Below are positions 5,638 to 8,455 of a stretch of 8,455 nt of DNA, piece after piece. Made by a program: the position numbers and the translations under genes. The stretch spans positions 1-8,455 of the forward strand of contig JABMRH010000257.1 in the NCBI GenBank assembly GCA_013202725.1, given 5' to 3'. The notes beneath the pieces were generated by a model. That model searched no databases, was not told the DNA's origin, and saw only the letters and a program-made list of their open reading frames with translations. This stretch comes from Desulfobacteraceae bacterium (lineage in GTDB: Bacteria > Desulfobacterota > Desulfobacteria > Desulfobacterales > ETH-SRB1). Each line of letters opens with the position of its first letter. Position 1 is the stretch's first letter.

Positions 5638-8388
5638 ATGCGTAAATTTATGCTGTGGAGTCAGACTCACCCGTGGATTGCCATAGTTATAGTTGCCATA
5701 ATTACAATTTTTGCCCTATACAGCGCTCGCAACATAAGGATTGATGCCTCAACAGAAGGTATGATGATTCAGGGAGATCCGGCCCAGGACTATTATCAAG
5801 AAACCCTGAAAAAATTTGGGACAGACAATATTACCGTCATCTTTATCAATGACAAAAATCTCTTTACCCCTGAAAAACTGAAACTATTAGATGAGCTGGT
5901 TTTCAAGTTCGAGGAATTACACGGAGTCAGCAAGGTTGAAAGCCTTTATTCCGTAACCAACTTTAAAGGAGTTGACGGGACTCTTGAAACCAATCCCCTG
6001 ATGGATTGGCCGCCCGAAACTCACGAAGAGGCCGAACAGATAAAAGCAGACGCCCTCCAGAATCCCGTCTTTCTAAACAACCTGATTTCAAAAGACGGCA
6101 CTGTTACAGCGATAAACCTCTTTGTAGAAGTAAATCCTGATGAGCCTGGATTTAATGTTAAGTTCTCCAAACAGGTAGATGAAATCATAAAACCGTTCCA
6201 GAACCGGTTTGATAACATATTCCAGATCGGTCTTTCCTACACCCGTCGTTTGATAAGTGATAATATTATAGGGGACACGGTTAAACTGGTGCCAATGGCA
6301 ATTTTTGTTCTCCTGTTAACTTTGATCGTATTCATGCGTTCAGCCAGCGGAGCTATATTGCCCATGCTTACGGCGGGCACAAGTATCATCTGGACAGCCG
6401 GTTTTATGGCCTACGTGGATATTCCTCTTAATGTGCTTACCGTTATCGTGCCTTCCCTTATCGTTGTTATCGGCTCGACAGAAGACATACATATTCTTTC
6501 CGAATATTTGGAAAGTATCGGAGAGACGGGTGGTAACAGAACCGAGGCTATTAAAATCATGTCGGGGAAAGTTAGCACGGCAATACTCCTCACCTCGCTG
6601 ACGACTTTTATAGGATTTCTTTCCATTACGTTAAACCAGATAACTCTGCTTAAACAATTCGGTATTGTGGCTGCATTTGGTCTTTTTGTTAATCCTTTTG
6701 TCACCTGTTTTCTTGCTCCGGTTTATCTCCGTTTTTTTGGTTCTACAAAAGGCAAAATATCCGGAGAGCACAAGGCAAGTTTTGCAGACCGCTTTTTTGG
6801 CATGCTTGCCGATAATATAATCAAGATTATTTACAGCAATAAATGGCTGGTTCTTACCTTTTTTCTGGGCACGGCTGCTGTCATCGGACTTTTTACATTG
6901 CAGGTCAATATAGATAATGATCTTTTAGGTTATTTCAAAAAAAACTCGGCAATACGCAGCCGCAGTCAGATACTTCATAATGATCTGGCGGGCGCACAGA
7001 CCTTTTTTATCCGTATAAACAGCGGGTTCCCAGGCGCTTTTAAGCGGCCGGAAAACCTTGCTTATATTGCTCAAATACAAAAATACATGTCCGAAAAAGG
7101 GTGGTTTGATAAAACAAAGTCCCTGGCAGATGATATATCCATCATACACAGAGAAATGAATAACGGCGATGAAAAATACTTCAAGGTGCCTGATTCAACC
7201 GATCTTATCGCCCAATACCTCCTGTTTTTACACAGGGATGAAATTTCCCGTTACGTGACCGCAGATTTCAGCGAAGCAAATATCCTGGTGAGACATAATA
7301 TCAGTTCCTCCTACGAACTTGCCGATGCACTTCAAGACCTTGAGCAACACATTAAAAAGACATTGAATCCTCATTTCTTGTGGGGATTTACCGGCGAGAA
7401 TATCCTTGTTAATGCGGCGGCAGACAGTATGGCTGAGGGCCAGGCAAAATCACTTTCCATAGTCCTTGTCCTCATCTTTATCATTATGTCGATCCTCTTT
7501 GTCAACGTTAAGGCCGGCGCTTTATCACTTATTCCGAATCTGTTTCCAATCGTTCTTATCTTTGGCATTATGGGTATTTTCGGCATTCCCTTAAATACCG
7601 GAACCGCTATGATAGCGGCAATCGCCATCGGAATTGCCGTGGATGACACCATCCATCTCATGAGCCGTTATAATACTGAGATGCGTGTACTGCAAAGCCA
7701 GGACAAGGCCGTTAATGTGTGTATACACGCTGAAATAAGACCGGTCATTTCAACCTCTATAGCCCTATCCTTAGGATTTGCTGTGCTGGGTTTTTCTAAT
7801 TTTGTTCCTGTCATCTGTTTTGGCCTGCTTTCATCAATGGTCATGATATTTGCCATTATAGGCGATTTGTTTATAACGCCGATTCTGCTCTCGTCCACTC
7901 AGTTAATGACCCTCTGGGATATGATAGGCCTCAAGCTGCAAGAGGCAGTTATAAAGGATGCCGAGTTGTTCCGGGATCTCAGGCCCTGGCAGATAAAAAG
8001 AGTTGTTTTGCTGGGCAAGGTTCTTACCAGCGAAGCCGGGGAATTGGCCGTGTTACAGGGAGAAGAGGGATCAAGTATGTATTTCCTTCTTGAAGGCAGG
8101 GCCGAAGTGGTAACAAAGGACAAAAAAACCGGTAAGGACATCATCCTTACCAAACTTAACCCTGGTGATGTTTTCGGTGAAATAGCCCTTGTGGAACCCG
8201 GCCCCCGATCTGCTGACGTGCGTGCTTTAGAACCGATCAATTATCTTGAAATCGACTGGAATGGCCTTAAGAGAATTCAAAGAATTTATCCCCGCATCGC
8301 CGGTCGTTTGTTTCTTAATCTGTCGCGGATTCTGGGAGGGCGTCTGGTACAGACGAATAAACTTCTTCTTGAAACAAAATGGATTTAA
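5638..8388 (+). CDS. RND/MMPL-type exporter fused to a C-terminal cyclic-nucleotide-binding domain
   Basis: 916-aa inner-membrane protein of the 'predicted RND superfamily exporter' (MMPL/SSD-like) type. TM1 is at ~13-31, a periplasmic domain at ~33-213, TM2-6 at ~216-362, TM7 at ~402-420, a second periplasmic domain at ~423-602 and TM8-12 at ~604-748. The TM10 motif GIAVDDTIHLMSRY has the acidic pair D669/D670 typical of proton-driven RND proteins; the N-half counterpart is IGSTEDIHILSEY (E282/D283). After a linker, residues ~773-912 form a CAP/PKA-type cyclic-nucleotide-binding domain. Its phosphate-binding cassette PGDVFGEIALVEPGPRSA keeps E848 (ribose) and R857 (phosphate), and a C-helix follows (YPRIAGRLFLNLSRILGGRL). 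No HTH follows. The domain should face the cytoplasm. GGGAAGG (5623-5629) precedes the ATG. It probably works with the upstream LolA-like protein. The ligand (cAMP, cGMP or other) and substrate are unknown; the family call is firm, the gating role is inferred. Confidence 0.93.
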   Translation: MRKFMLWSQTHPWIAIVIVAIITIFALYSARNIRIDASTEGMMIQGDPAQDYYQETLKKFGTDNITVIFINDKNLFTPEKLKLLDELVFKFEELHGVSKVESLYSVTNFKGVDGTLETNPLMDWPPETHEEAEQIKADALQNPVFLNNLISKDGTVTAINLFVEVNPDEPGFNVKFSKQVDEIIKPFQNRFDNIFQIGLSYTRRLISDNIIGDTVKLVPMAIFVLLLTLIVFMRSASGAILPMLTAGTSIIWTAGFMAYVDIPLNVLTVIVPSLIVVIGSTEDIHILSEYLESIGETGGNRTEAIKIMSGKVSTAILLTSLTTFIGFLSITLNQITLLKQFGIVAAFGLFVNPFVTCFLAPVYLRFFGSTKGKISGEHKASFADRFFGMLADNIIKIIYSNKWLVLTFFLGTAAVIGLFTLQVNIDNDLLGYFKKNSAIRSRSQILHNDLAGAQTFFIRINSGFPGAFKRPENLAYIAQIQKYMSEKGWFDKTKSLADDISIIHREMNNGDEKYFKVPDSTDLIAQYLLFLHRDEISRYVTADFSEANILVRHNISSSYELADALQDLEQHIKKTLNPHFLWGFTGENILVNAAADSMAEGQAKSLSIVLVLIFIIMSILFVNVKAGALSLIPNLFPIVLIFGIMGIFGIPLNTGTAMIAAIAIGIAVDDTIHLMSRYNTEMRVLQSQDKAVNVCIHAEIRPVISTSIALSLGFAVLGFSNFVPVICFGLLSSMVMIFAIIGDLFITPILLSSTQLMTLWDMIGLKLQEAVIKDAELFRDLRPWQIKRVVLLGKVLTSEAGELAVLQGEEGSSMYFLLEGRAEVVTKDKKTGKDIILTKLNPGDVFGEIALVEPGPRSADVRALEPINYLEIDWNGLKRIQRIYPRIAGRLFLNLSRILGGRLVQTNKLLLETKWI

Positions 8389-8455
8389 CCTAAGTTGAAC
8401 GTTTTTTGGGGAAGAAATGTGCTGAGATCTTGATGCATAAGGGTTTGCGAAAACC
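8389..8455. other. Downstream intergenic tail without a supportable gene
   Basis: These 67 bases after the exporter stop hold no hairpin plus T-run terminator. An ATG at 8433 opens a frame to the window edge (MHKGLRK), but only seven codons are visible and no clear ribosome site precedes it. Confidence 0.5.

Noticed and set aside
7899..8240. 113-residue minus-strand open frame opposite the cyclic-nucleotide-binding domain
   Set aside because: Low-complexity antisense shadow of a clearly coding region, with no family resemblance; the same applies to other antisense frames over glnA, rarA and the exporter.
8433..8455. Start of a further plus-strand gene (ATG at 8433)
   Set aside because: Only seven codons visible, no convincing ribosome site, no recognisable motif.

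Overview
The window looks like a chromosomal segment of a Gram-negative, probably anaerobic bacterium. Desulfobacterota (the former delta-proteobacteria, e.g. Desulfobacterales) is my best guess. That rests on four things: an adenylylatable GS-I-beta glutamine synthetase in a glnB-glnA pair, an archaeal-looking glutamate dehydrogenase, a periplasmic LolA-like protein paired with an RND exporter, and short dispersed palindromic repeats of a style I associate with that group. The taxonomic guess is inference; no rRNA or other marker is present.

Left part (1-2926), nitrogen assimilation. A 5'-truncated glutamate dehydrogenase on the plus strand converges on a minus-strand glnB-glnA operon. GDH and GS are the two ammonia-fixing enzymes, and PII (GlnB) is the sensor that normally sets GS activity. 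Both covalent-control tyrosines are intact: Tyr51 of PII and Tyr398 of GS. A perfect 17-bp inverted repeat lies between the converging genes.

Middle (2927-4782). A 186-base AT-rich spacer precedes rarA (minus strand, TTG start), a replication-fork AAA+ ATPase. Between divergent rarA and the next operon is a 326-base spacer rich in repeats. It holds three tandem 9-bp units with an inverted copy, then a MITE-like palindromic element of about 168 bp with nested, competing hairpins.

Right part (4783-8388), a two-gene plus-strand operon for envelope export. The first gene encodes a secreted LolA-like (outer membrane lipoprotein-sorting type) protein. The second encodes a 12-TM RND/MMPL-type exporter with a complete cyclic-nucleotide-binding domain fused to its cytoplasmic C-terminus. 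The architecture suggests an exporter of lipid or another hydrophobic substrate, gated directly by a nucleotide second messenger, handing cargo to a periplasmic carrier. This is the most noteworthy item in the window. The last 67 bases hold no supportable gene.
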